6,337 bases of DNA from JACZWZ01 sp964194935 (GCA_964194935.1 CAXMOL010000091.1:1-6337); one strand, 5' to 3'; shown: positions 1 through 6,003, counted from the stretch's first letter. Notes: generated from the sequence alone by a model not told the origin. Numbers and translations: made by a program.

Positions 1-231
1 AGCGGACGTTTTGTGATTGCCGGTGGTCCGGAGAAGGCGACTGCTGCCAAGGTCGACTCGGTGCCGGATGTCATCTTGAGCGCCGAGTCGATCGGCTCTG
101 CCTACCTCGGTGCACCGCGGATTGAGGAACTCGCATGGGCCGGTCGGATCGATGGCGATCCCAGCGCAGTGGGTCTGCTGGACGCGATGATGCGGTGGCC
201 GGTGGAGCCGTACTGCACCGTTCACTTCTAG
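1..231 (+). CDS. Eis-like GNAT N-acetyltransferase, C-terminal end (5' partial)
   Basis: Only the last 76 codons are in the window; the frame is open from base 1 and ends at TAG 229-231. The residues read as the end of the sterol-carrier-like C-terminal domain of Eis-type acetyltransferases: an ACC-like beta segment (FVIAGGPEKA), then IGSAYLGAPRIEELAWAGRI, which resembles the family's conserved 'lgslYLGG...la.AGRi' stretch, then a helix and a terminal WPVEPYCTVHF. The last residue is Phe. In mycobacterial Eis the free carboxylate of the C-terminal Phe acts as general base in transfer of acetyl from acetyl-CoA to amines such as aminoglycosides; the same ending here is consistent with that chemistry. 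The GNAT core with the acetyl-CoA site lies upstream, outside the window, so the assignment rests on the C-terminal domain only. The native substrate cannot be judged. The gene converges on uppP, the stop codons sharing two bases. Confidence 0.72.
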   Translation, partial: SGRFVIAGGPEKATAAKVDSVPDVILSAESIGSAYLGAPRIEELAWAGRIDGDPSAVGLLDAMMRWPVEPYCTVHF

Positions 232-989
232 ACGAAGAAGAGCGAGACAGTCCCGAATCCGACGCAGTAGATGGCAAACGGAGCTAGGCCGGTGCGTCCC
301 AGGAGCTTTACCAGGGCGTCGATGGCGAAGTAGCCGGTTATTGCGGCGACCGCCATCCCGACGAGCAGGCTCGACTCGAAGCCGCCACGGTCGACGAGTT
401 CGATTCCCTGCAGTAGACCGGCTCCAGCGATGGCAGGTATGCCAAGGAGGAACGCATATCTGGCTGCTTCGAGTCTGCTGAAACCTTGAACCAGGCCGGC
501 GGTAATGGTGGTGCCTGATCTGCTGACCCCGGGGATCAAGGCGAGAGCCTGAGCCAGACCAACGACTATGGCATCGCCAACCCGGCCGTCACCGATGACC
601 CTTGTTCCTGGTGGGAACAGCAGCCCCAATGTCAGCACGAGGCCGGTGAGAATGAGCGCGATAGCCACGAAGGCCGGTTCGGAGAAGATGATCTCGATTG
701 GACCGTCGAGCGTCAGGCCCACGATCGCTGCCGGAATTGTTCCGACTGCCAACAGCATCCAGATTCGCTTGCTGTGGTCCGATAGCGGTTCTCGGGCCAG
801 GCCTGCGATGTCGGTGCGGTAGAACCAAACCACGGCCACCAGAGTTCCGACGTGAAGCATGGCGCTGGCGGCCAAATCCGGTTCTTCGATTCCGAGCAGG
901 GCCGGGATCAGGACGAGGTGTCCGCTCGAAGACACGGGGAGGAATTCGGTGAGGCCTTGGACGAGACCCCAGAAGGCGGCGTTTAGCAC
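228..989 (-). CDS. uppP: Undecaprenyl-diphosphatase UppP (BacA family)
   Basis: This integral membrane enzyme removes a phosphate from undecaprenyl diphosphate to regenerate the undecaprenyl phosphate lipid carrier used in peptidoglycan and other wall polymer synthesis; overproduction of the family gives bacitracin resistance. The 253 residues carry both signature regions: QGLTEFLPVSSSGHL at 11-25, with the catalytic-type Glu15 and the Ser/His cluster, and PGVSRSGTT at 153-161, preceded by the usual GLAQALALIPG. His46 sits in the MLHVGTL segment. Most of the rest is hydrophobic, with about seven or eight membrane segments, and the length is near the family norm of 250-280. The GTG start at 989 places the first motif where the family has it. 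No good Shine-Dalgarno is visible. The start lies 9 bp after the stop of the SAF-domain gene, so the two are probably co-transcribed. Confidence 0.96.
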   Translation of the reverse strand: MLNAAFWGLVQGLTEFLPVSSSGHLVLIPALLGIEEPDLAASAMLHVGTLVAVVWFYRTDIAGLAREPLSDHSKRIWMLLAVGTIPAAIVGLTLDGPIEIIFSEPAFVAIALILTGLVLTLGLLFPPGTRVIGDGRVGDAIVVGLAQALALIPGVSRSGTTITAGLVQGFSRLEAARYAFLLGIPAIAGAGLLQGIELVDRGGFESSLLVGMAVAAITGYFAIDALVKLLGRTGLAPFAIYCVGFGTVSLFFV

Positions 990-998
990 CGGGAGAGC

Positions 999-1535
999 CT
1001 ACAGGTCGCCCTCTCGAGGCCGGACCGCGGTGATGAGAATGCCCTCGCGCTCTGCAGCGGCGATTACCGGTGCCATCCCCGGCGGCACCGCCACGGCAGC
1101 CGGCCGGTAATTGCTTGTGTATGGATCACTCGTTTGAGCGGTGATCACGAGCCCAGACGCCTGGAGCGGCGGGGTCACGACTACGAGCATGACCTCGTCG
1201 CCGGGTGCCGACAGTGTCCCGATTTCGATCGGCACCGTCCACCAACCCGGAGGAGCAGAGACGGGACCGGCCAGGAGCGCTGATGTGAGGGGCTCGCCTG
1301 CTCCGATGTTGCGTGCTGCCGTGGCGTCGATGAGGTCGGGGCTGGGAATCAGATCACTGGGGAGTTCGATCCATGCGACTGCATCCGGGGTCAGTGGTGA
1401 GCCGATTGCGATGGGCCGGGCGGCGATCGGATAGGGCTTTGTAGCTGTTGCTTGGAGATCCCAGACGATGGCACCGACGATCAGGAGCACTGCCCCGATC
1501 CGGTGGAGGTAGGGGGGCGGCTGCAACCAATACAC
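999..1535 (-). CDS. Membrane-anchored SAF-domain protein (CpaB/FlgA-like)
   Basis: The protein has 178 residues. Residues 1-12 are short and carry His and Arg; about 13-28 (IGAVLLIVGAIVW) form one membrane segment or uncleaved signal anchor; the rest should lie outside the cytoplasm. Residues about 38-90 look like an SAF domain: RPIAIGSPLTPDAVAWIELPS, then ATAARNIGAGEPLTSALL, the usual 'r.i..G..lt..dv..' followed by 'a...i.aGe.lt...l'. SAF domains occur in CpaB and RcpC (Flp pilus assembly), FlgA (flagellar P-ring) and sialic-acid synthases. No pilus or flagellar gene is seen here, so a pilus role is not supported. The start is GTG 1535; an in-frame TGA lies two codons upstream, which rules out a longer product. 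No strong ribosome site is visible. The gene follows the PPOX gene by 38 bp and precedes uppP by 9 bp. Confidence 0.8.
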   Translation of the reverse strand: MYWLQPPPYLHRIGAVLLIVGAIVWDLQATATKPYPIAARPIAIGSPLTPDAVAWIELPSDLIPSPDLIDATAARNIGAGEPLTSALLAGPVSAPPGWWTVPIEIGTLSAPGDEVMLVVVTPPLQASGLVITAQTSDPYTSNYRPAAVAVPPGMAPVIAAAEREGILITAVRPREGDL

Positions 1536-1573
1536 CGGTCACCGTATATCGCGTGGTGCACCGGGGGAAGGGG

Positions 1574-2218
1574 TTAGACGGGACGTCGGTAGTCGGTCAG
1601 GTATTCGGGGGCGGGCCAATCGACTTCCTCGGAGGGAATTGGGGCGCCGGGCACGATTGATAGCGGCACCACCCCGGCCCAATAGGGGAGTCCGATGTCA
1701 TCTTCCTCGTCGACGGGGGGACCGATGCGCACCTTCGCCGACACTTCATCGAGCGGAACAGCAAGAACGAGTGTCCCGGCTATCTCTTTCTCGCTTGGGG
1801 GACGGGAGTCCTCCCAGCGACCAGGAGTCACATGGTCTGTCACGGCCTTGAGTGCCAGCTGCTTTTCGTCGAGGTCGTCAACCAAGCGGGCTTCTCCGAA
1901 GACGATAACGCTGCGGTAGTTGAGAGATTGGTGGAAGGGGGTACGGGCCACCACGAGTCCGTCCAGGAGGGTGATTGCGATCGAAACCTCCATGCCCTTC
2001 TTCATTCCGCGCAGCATTCGAGATGCAGGAGATCCGTGGAAATACAGGGTGTCGCCGATGCGAGCGTGGATGGTTGGAATCACCACCGGCGACGCGTCTG
2101 CCAGGAAGCCGACGTGGCAGATCAACGCTTCGTCGACGATTGCATGAATGCTCTCACGGTCATAGACGGCACGTTCCGGGAGCCGCCGTATCTCGGTCCG
2201 GTCGGAGGGGGCGGTCAT
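1574..2218 (-). CDS. Pyridoxamine 5'-phosphate oxidase family (FMN split-barrel) protein
   Basis: At 214 residues this matches the single-domain PPOX-like family (Pyridox_ox_2/NimA-related type) of flavin-binding split-barrel proteins. Recognisable blocks are RRLPERAVYDRESIHAIVDE near the start, then CHVGFLADASPVVIPTIHAR, LYFHGSPASRML, LLDGLVVARTPFHQSLNYRS, PGRW, and near the end SAKVRIGPP and YWAGVVPL. Most members bind FMN; some relatives use F420 or haem, and few have a known reaction, so the substrate is unknown and a vitamin B6 role should not be assumed. The frame is open up to 2314, but ATG 2218 is chosen because the family begins at about this point and the upstream 32 codons (a Trp, Gly and Arg rich stretch) look non-coding. 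The gene heads a probable minus-strand unit with the SAF gene and uppP, and is divergent from plsY. Confidence 0.88.
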   Translation of the reverse strand: MTAPSDRTEIRRLPERAVYDRESIHAIVDEALICHVGFLADASPVVIPTIHARIGDTLYFHGSPASRMLRGMKKGMEVSIAITLLDGLVVARTPFHQSLNYRSVIVFGEARLVDDLDEKQLALKAVTDHVTPGRWEDSRPPSEKEIAGTLVLAVPLDEVSAKVRIGPPVDEEDDIGLPYWAGVVPLSIVPGAPIPSEEVDWPAPEYLTDYRRPV

Positions 2219-2379
2219 CTCGCGGTCGTTTCGTCGGCCACTTCGACCCCCCCAATGGAAGCTTGTGCCGCGTTGGGCACCGGCGACAGGGAGACTTTGC
2301 TGCGGGAACCACAAGAGACCGAAATGTCAGACGCGGCAATCACTTGATGACCCCTGGTGACGAAGAAGGGCATCGTAGG
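2219..2379. other. Divergent intergenic region between the PPOX gene and plsY
   Basis: About 160 bp between two oppositely directed genes should hold promoters for both. I could not find a convincing -35/-10 pair on either strand. A C-run lies at 2247-2252. The plsY frame is open through the region, as is the PPOX frame to 2314, but neither extension looks like protein of the family concerned. Confidence 0.5.
2363..2370 (+). promoter_or_regulatory. Probable ribosome binding site deciding the plsY start
   Basis: AAGAAGGG lies 9 bases before GTG 2380, a good spacing. The alternative in-frame ATG at 2347 has no purine-rich site before it. This is the main reason for choosing GTG 2380. Confidence 0.5.
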
Positions 2380-3003
2380 GTGGCGAGGGCCATTCCTAGA
2401 CTTGATCTGGTGGATGGCACGACTCTTTCAGTGGTGGCAGCCGGGTATCTGCTCGGCAGCGTCGATTTTGGCGTGATCGTTCCGCGGCTCCTTGGCACCG
2501 ACATCTACGCACAGGGGAGTGGCAATCCGGGCGCGAGCAATGTGCTGCGCAGCATGGGCCGCGGCACGGCCGCGGTCGTTCTTCTGGGCGACATCGGCAA
2601 GGGTGTGGGAGCGGCCGCTCTAGGCGACATCATGGTGGGTGAGGCGGTGGGGTTCGCAGCCGGGTTCGCGGCCGCCGTTGGCCACTGCTTTCCGATTTGG
2701 CACGGGCTGCGCGGCGGCAAGGGTGTCGCCGCAGCTGGGGGATTGACGCTTTGGTTCGAACCGGTACTGGGCATCGCTCTGCTGGTCGTGTGGGCCGGGC
2801 TTGTCGGGCTGACCAAGCGGGCTTCCGTCGCTTCGCTACTTGTCGTTATGGCCCTGGTTCCCGGCTTTGCGCTGTTAGGTCATCGGGAATGGTCGCTCGG
2901 CTGGGCGGGAGCCACGGCCCTCCTCATCGTGACAAGACACCATCACAACATTCGGCGACTGCTTGGGGGTGCCGAGCACACCCTGGAGAGCGATTCCGCA
3001 TGA
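2380..3003 (+). CDS. plsY: Acyl-phosphate:glycerol-3-phosphate acyltransferase PlsY
   Basis: PlsY is a polytopic membrane enzyme that transfers an acyl group from acyl phosphate to glycerol 3-phosphate, the first acylation of phospholipid synthesis. From GTG 2380 it has 207 residues, the family norm. Three conserved cytoplasmic loops are present: GSGNPGASNVLR at about 46-57, GHCFPIWHGLRGGKGVA at about 101-117, and a C-terminal HHHNIRRLLGGAE at about 187-199; DIGKG at 71-75 is also typical. The hydrophobic stretches between them give the expected membrane segments, the first being SVVAAGYLLGSVDFGVIV. The start is uncertain: ATG 2347 gives 218 residues without a ribosome site, GTG 2410 gives a very short N-terminus without one, and GTG 2380 has one. 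The stop overlaps the moeA start as ATGA, so lipid and cofactor genes appear to share an mRNA. Confidence 0.94.
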   Translation: MARAIPRLDLVDGTTLSVVAAGYLLGSVDFGVIVPRLLGTDIYAQGSGNPGASNVLRSMGRGTAAVVLLGDIGKGVGAAALGDIMVGEAVGFAAGFAAAVGHCFPIWHGLRGGKGVAAAGGLTLWFEPVLGIALLVVWAGLVGLTKRASVASLLVVMALVPGFALLGHREWSLGWAGATALLIVTRHHHNIRRLLGGAEHTLESDSA

Positions 3004-4238
3004 AGCCGCTGGTCGATGCGCAGCGCGCGGTGTTGGCGGCAATGGAGGTGTTCCCTTCCGTTGTCGCACCTCTCGGGGAATGCCTCGGCTTGGTGTTGGC
3101 AGAGGATGTATCGGCCCCGCATCCGGTTCCGCCCTTTGCGAACTCGGCCATGGATGGATACGCAGTTCGTGCTCAGGATGTGTCGTCGACTCCGGTCACG
3201 CTCACAGTGTTGGAGGATGTTCCCGCCGGCAGCGTCGCAAAGTCGGAAGTCGAATCGGGCACCGCCATCAAGATCATGACAGGGGCCCCCATCCCCACAG
3301 GCGCCGACGCAATTGTCATCGTTGAGGACACCCAGACCGATCGGAGCGATCAAGTGGTCGTGCTCTCTTCGGCGAATACCGGTGACCACGTGCGGGGGGC
3401 AGGGGGAGACATCGAGATTGGTTCGACCGTCCTGAGCGCCGGTACCCGGCTCAACCCGATGCATCTGGGTCTGCTGGCGTCGGTGGGCATGGCCGAACCG
3501 GCTGTGACCAGGCGACCGACAGTGGCCGTCTTTTCGACCGGAGACGAATTGGTTCCAGCCGGTGCTGCCGGTCTGCGTCCTGGTGCCATTCACGATTCGA
3601 ATCGTCCGATGCTGGTTGGTGCGCTCGACGAACTCGGGGCAGAGGTACTCGACTTGGGAATCGTGCCGGACGACGCTCGTTTGCTTCGGTCGGTTCTCGG
3701 CGAGGCGGCAACGAATGCTGATGCGGTGGTCACCAGTGGCGGCGTCTCGATGGGGGAGTACGACCTCGTAAAGCAAGTCCTCTCTGATCTTGGTCGGGTT
3801 GAGTTCTGGCAGGTGGCGATGCAGCCGGCAAAGCCTTTTGCGTTCGGTTTTCTCGGTGATACGCCATTGTTTGGCCTGCCGGGGAATCCGGTATCGGGGA
3901 TGGTTGCGTTCGAGCAATTCGTGAGGCCGGCACTATTGAGACGGATGGGTGCCAGCCGTCTGTTCCGGCGACGTAGCTCGGCTGTGCTGACCACGGCGGT
4001 CTCGACCCACCCGGAGAAGACGGTTTTTGTCAGAGTCCGTACCGCGATGGATTCTCAGGGAATGACTGCCACCTCGTCTGGCGGGCAAGGATCGAATATT
4101 CTGAGTGCCCTGGCAGCGGCGGACGCCTTTGCGGTCGTCCCGGTCGGAGTTGGTGATGTGGCAGCCGGAGCTACCGTCGAGTTGGAGTGGTTCCGGAGCC
4201 CTGAAATCAGAACCTATGAGGAGGCGCTCGGTGGATGA
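3000..4238 (+). CDS. moeA: Molybdopterin molybdotransferase MoeA (or gephyrin-like Glp)
   Basis: MoeA inserts molybdate into adenylylated molybdopterin, the last general step of molybdenum cofactor synthesis, in the cytoplasm. The 412-residue product has the family blocks in order: FANSAMDGYAV (46-56, Asp52 matching the catalytic-type Asp), MTGAPIPTGADAIVIVED (93-110), RGAGGDI (132-138), FSTGDELV (178-185), TSGGVSMGEYDLVK (245-258, the MPT-binding domain), FGLPGNPVS (291-299), and QGSNILSALAAAD (363-375) in the C-terminal domain. The usual KPGKPFAFG reads QPAKPFAFG (275-283); Gln in this place occurs in actinobacterial MoeA1/Glp proteins. ATG 3000 overlaps the plsY stop by 4 bp and is preceded by GGAGAG at 2985-2990 with 9-base spacing. 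Actinobacterial homologues include Glp, which acts in cell division with membrane protein GlpR; sequence alone cannot separate the two roles. Confidence 0.95.
   Translation: MKPLVDAQRAVLAAMEVFPSVVAPLGECLGLVLAEDVSAPHPVPPFANSAMDGYAVRAQDVSSTPVTLTVLEDVPAGSVAKSEVESGTAIKIMTGAPIPTGADAIVIVEDTQTDRSDQVVVLSSANTGDHVRGAGGDIEIGSTVLSAGTRLNPMHLGLLASVGMAEPAVTRRPTVAVFSTGDELVPAGAAGLRPGAIHDSNRPMLVGALDELGAEVLDLGIVPDDARLLRSVLGEAATNADAVVTSGGVSMGEYDLVKQVLSDLGRVEFWQVAMQPAKPFAFGFLGDTPLFGLPGNPVSGMVAFEQFVRPALLRRMGASRLFRRRSSAVLTTAVSTHPEKTVFVRVRTAMDSQGMTATSSGGQGSNILSALAAADAFAVVPVGVGDVAAGATVELEWFRSPEIRTYEEALGG
4218..4224 (+). promoter_or_regulatory. Strong ribosome binding site deciding the moaC start
   Basis: GAGGAGG, inside the last codons of moeA, lies 6 bases before GTG 4231. 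It would follow rather than precede the in-frame ATG 4216, which overlaps the site by one base, so GTG 4231 is the better start. Confidence 0.8.
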
Positions 4239-4698
4239 TCTGACCCATCTCGATGAAACCGGCAGTGCCCGGATGGTTGACGTCGGTGCCAAGGCCCCCA
4301 GCGATCGTCAGGCCGTGGCCGAGGCCGTTGTCATTCTGAGCAAGTCAACCAGAGCCGCCCTCTTCGAGGGGTCGCTCCCCAAGGGCGATGCCACTGCTGT
4401 GGCGAGGGTCGCTGCCATTCAGGCGGCGAAGCGCACCGCCGACCTGATCCCGCTGTGCCACCCGTTGGCGTTGTCTTCAGTAACGGTTGAGATCGAAGAG
4501 ATCGATGTCGGTGCCCGGCTCGTGGTCACGGTCGCTACGACGGACCGCACCGGTGTTGAGATGGAGGCGCTGACGGGGGCCTCGATCGGTGCGCTGACCA
4601 TCTACGACATGGTCAAAGGAATCGAGCGAGGCGCAGAGATCGGTCCGGTGCGATTGCTGCGTAAATCGGGAGGGGCCAGCGGCGAATGGGAGCGGTAA
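4231..4698 (+). CDS. moaC: Cyclic pyranopterin monophosphate synthase MoaC
   Basis: MoaC converts 3',8-cyclo-7,8-dihydro-GTP, made by MoaA, to cyclic pyranopterin monophosphate, the first stable intermediate of molybdenum cofactor synthesis. From GTG 4231 the product is 155 residues and begins MDDLTHLDETGSARMVDVGAK, the standard family opening. Active-site elements are visible: Lys51 in LPKGDA, His77 in LIPLCHPL (72-79), Asp126 and Lys129 in LTIYDMVKG (122-130), and the C-terminal LLRKSGGASGEW. These correspond to the residues shown to matter in the E. coli enzyme. The start overlaps the moeA stop by 8 bp and a strong ribosome site lies in moeA, so translation is likely coupled. No moaA, moaD or moaE is in the window; they must lie elsewhere if the pathway is complete. 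Confidence 0.97.
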   Translation: MDDLTHLDETGSARMVDVGAKAPSDRQAVAEAVVILSKSTRAALFEGSLPKGDATAVARVAAIQAAKRTADLIPLCHPLALSSVTVEIEEIDVGARLVVTVATTDRTGVEMEALTGASIGALTIYDMVKGIERGAEIGPVRLLRKSGGASGEWER

Positions 4699-5165
4699 GA
4701 GCGACGGTCATCACCGTCTCGGATCGAGTCAGCCGGGGTGAAGCAGAGGATGGCAGCGGTCCGGCGGCGGCGGCCGCCCTCGGCGCTCTTGGGTTCGCTG
4801 TCGACGTGGTGGTGGTGCCGGACGGAGTGGATGAAGTCGAGAACGCCCTTCGGGTCGCCGCTGCCGGTGTCAATCTTGTTGTAACGACCGGAGGGACGGG
4901 CGTCGCCCCGCGTGATCTGACCCCCGAAGCCACTCGCCGCGTTATTGAACGGGAGGCCCCGGGACTGGCGGAGGCGATGAGGAGTGCGACGTTCGGATCG
5001 AACCCGCACGGCATGCTCTCTCGCGGAGTGAGTGGCATCGTCGGTGAGACGCTGATCATCAATCTCCCCGGCTCGGTTTCGGGCGTGACCGAATCGCTCG
5101 CCATTGTGGGTCCGGCGCTGGCCCATGCAGTGGAACTGCTGCTGGATCGCCCTACCGCCCACTAG
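4686..5165 (+). CDS. moaB: MogA/MoaB-family molybdopterin adenylyltransferase
   Basis: Members of this family adenylylate molybdopterin with ATP, activating it for molybdate insertion by MoeA. The product has 159 residues, normal for the stand-alone enzyme. Motifs are TVSDRVSRGEAEDGSGP at 10-26, VVTTGGTGVAPRDLTPEAT at 65-83 (the phosphate/MPT-binding loop with Asp77), PGLAEAMR at 92-99, and LSRGVSGIVGETLIINLPGS at 111-130. ATG 4686 lies within moaC, 13 bp before its end, and GGGAGGGG at 4668-4675 lies 10 bases upstream, a usable but long spacing. MogA and MoaB cannot be told apart reliably here; position after moaC resembles mycobacterial moaC2-mog, so the symbol mog would be equally fair. 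With moeA and moaC it forms a cofactor-synthesis cassette. Confidence 0.93.
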   Translation: MGAVRATVITVSDRVSRGEAEDGSGPAAAAALGALGFAVDVVVVPDGVDEVENALRVAAAGVNLVVTTGGTGVAPRDLTPEATRRVIEREAPGLAEAMRSATFGSNPHGMLSRGVSGIVGETLIINLPGSVSGVTESLAIVGPALAHAVELLLDRPTAH

Positions 5166-5189
5166 ACCCCCCTGGCTGTGAGCCTGCAA

Positions 5190-5195
5190 TAGGAT
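5190..5195 (+). promoter_or_regulatory. Possible -10 element before the small membrane gene
   Basis: TAGGAT fits the actinobacterial TANNNT -10 form and lies about 87 bases before ATG 5282, inside the 116-bp gap after moaB. No matching -35 hexamer is visible, so this is weak. The gap otherwise holds only a short GGCT/AGCC inverted repeat (5173-5183) without a T-run. Confidence 0.2.
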
Positions 5196-5281
5196 GAAAT
5201 TGGATTTGATTGCCGATATTTGCTCCAACGGGCGCGCGGCATCCGTATCCTTGATGGCAGACGAAGGAGAAGGAGAGGTCG

Positions 5282-5563
5282 ATGACCGATCCCCGACAGC
5301 GAACCGCAACGGCACCGAGCGGCCCCGCCATGCCCGGAGAGCGCGACAGCGTTCTGGCTCGCCGCCGCCTCGCCTTGATCGTCCTCGTCGCAGCAGTGCC
5401 GATAACACTTGCGGCAGCGATCGTCACGGGGTCGACGATGTTCCTCATCATCAATCTGGCAGTCGACCTGCTGGTTGCCGGTTATGTCGGCATGCTTCTG
5501 CAGATCAAACAAGCGCAAGATCGTCGCGACGGACAGCCGAATCGAGTCCGAGCCCGAGCGTAA
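5282..5563 (+). CDS. Small two-helix membrane protein, possibly GlpR/SepX-like
   Basis: The product has 93 residues. Residues 1-22 are polar with Pro, Thr and Gly and look disordered; about 29-48 (RRLALIVLVAAVPITLAAAI) and 52-73 form two membrane helices joined by a very short turn; the tail from about 75 (KQAQDRRDGQPNRVRARA) is basic, so both ends are probably cytoplasmic. ATG 5282 has a clear purine-rich site, with GAAGGAG just upstream. I do not recognise it with certainty. The segment NLAVDLLVAGYVGMLLQIKQ resembles, from memory, the C-terminal hairpin of actinobacterial GlpR/SepX membrane proteins, which are encoded near a MoeA-like gene and act with Glp in division and polar growth. Those proteins are usually several hundred residues with another N-terminal helix, so this would be a minimal form. 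An unrelated hypothetical membrane protein is the alternative. Confidence 0.82.
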   Translation: MTDPRQRTATAPSGPAMPGERDSVLARRRLALIVLVAAVPITLAAAIVTGSTMFLIINLAVDLLVAGYVGMLLQIKQAQDRRDGQPNRVRARA

Positions 5564-5614
5564 AGCCCTTCTTTGGGTCGTATGCCCCTATCGTCGATCA
5601 GCGATGAATGCCAT

Positions 5615-5634
5615 CTTGTGAAAGACTTCACAAG
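5615..5634. promoter_or_regulatory. Palindromic operator 1 (Rex-like/ArsR/CRP-like), upstream of arsR-type gene
   Basis: CTTGTGAAAGACTTCACAAG has perfect 8-base arms around AGAC. It lies 18 bases before ATG 5653, probably between promoter and start, where a bound repressor would block transcription. It agrees with the two sites at 6135-6154 and 6157-6176 at 17 of 20 positions. The core TTGTGAA-N4-TTCACAA is the described Rex operator form; TGTGA-N6-TCACA also fits CRP/GlxR. Position suggests autoregulation by the adjacent ArsR-type protein. Confidence 0.85.
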
Positions 5635-5640
5635 CATGTT

Positions 5641-5646
5641 GAGGAG
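5641..5646 (+). promoter_or_regulatory. Ribosome binding site deciding the arsR-type start
   Basis: GAGGAG lies 6 bases before ATG 5653. The in-frame ATG 5608 has no such site, and using it would put operator 1 inside the coding region; ATG 5647 directly abuts the site and is too close. Confidence 0.8.
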
Positions 5647-5652
5647 ATGAGG

Positions 5653-6003
5653 ATGAGTGACACACATCCACCAATGTGTGGAATGGCGGACCATCCCGAG
5701 CCGGAACCTCTGAGCGAAGAGCGGCTCTCCGAGATCGCAAAAGGGTTGGCTCATCCAGCGCGGATAAGGATTCTCGAGCAATTCATCGAGTGTCAACCCC
5801 ATATCGCTCAGGAAATAGTCGATGAGTTCGACCTGGCTCAATCGACGATTTCGGAGCACCTCCGTCTGCTTCGTGAAGCCGGCCTGCTCAACGCGACGAG
5901 GGACGGGCCTCGCACCTGGTACTGCATGCGGCGGGCTGTGCTGCGGCAGTTTGCCGAGGCGATGATCGAGCTCACGGATACTTCGGCGCTGGCCGACGTC
6001 TGA
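5653..6003 (+). CDS. ArsR-family winged-helix transcriptional regulator
   Basis: This 116-residue protein is a typical small ArsR/SmtB-type repressor. After a polar N-terminus, residues 25-45 (LSEIAKGLAHPARIRILEQFI) form the first helices, 51-79 (IAQEIVDEFDLAQ then STISEHLRLLREAGLL) the helix-turn-helix with its recognition helix, and GPRTWYCMRRAVLRQF (85-100) the wing and start of the last helix. The classical arsenic-site CVC motif of E. coli ArsR is absent; at the aligned place the residues are PHIAQ. Cysteines are Cys9 (in MCGMADH), Cys47 and Cys91, with His5, His14 and His50 as other possible ligands, so the signal (metal, redox or none) cannot be assigned. The gene has a palindromic operator in its own leader and two more after it, before the next gene, which suggests autoregulation plus control of that gene. 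Confidence 0.92.
   Translation: MSDTHPPMCGMADHPEPEPLSEERLSEIAKGLAHPARIRILEQFIECQPHIAQEIVDEFDLAQSTISEHLRLLREAGLLNATRDGPRTWYCMRRAVLRQFAEAMIELTDTSALADV

Noticed and set aside
2219..2314. 32-codon N-terminal extension of the PPOX-family protein
   Set aside because: The family begins near MTAPSDR at 2218, and the extension has no recognisable signal or domain; kept as intergenic DNA.
1975..2346. In-frame upstream extension of plsY, antisense to the PPOX gene
   Set aside because: It overlaps a real minus-strand gene, reads as low-quality Arg/Cys-rich sequence, and PlsY proteins do not have such an extension.
2697..2999. In-frame upstream extension of moeA inside plsY
   Set aside because: MoeA homologues begin at about ATG 3000, which has a ribosome site; the extension is a shadow of plsY.
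2943..3917. Long minus-strand open frame (324 codons) inside moeA
   Set aside because: It lies antisense to a clear moeA; the translation is rich in Arg, His and Cys with no family features, as expected of a frame shadow in GC-rich DNA.
5173..5183. GGCTGTGAGCC as a terminator hairpin after moaB
   Set aside because: The stem is only 4 bp and no T-run follows.
5194..5607. 137-codon plus-strand frame overlapping the small membrane gene
   Set aside because: It has no ribosome site, is Arg/Ser-rich without features, and the overlapping 93-codon frame has a strong ribosome site and clear membrane helices.
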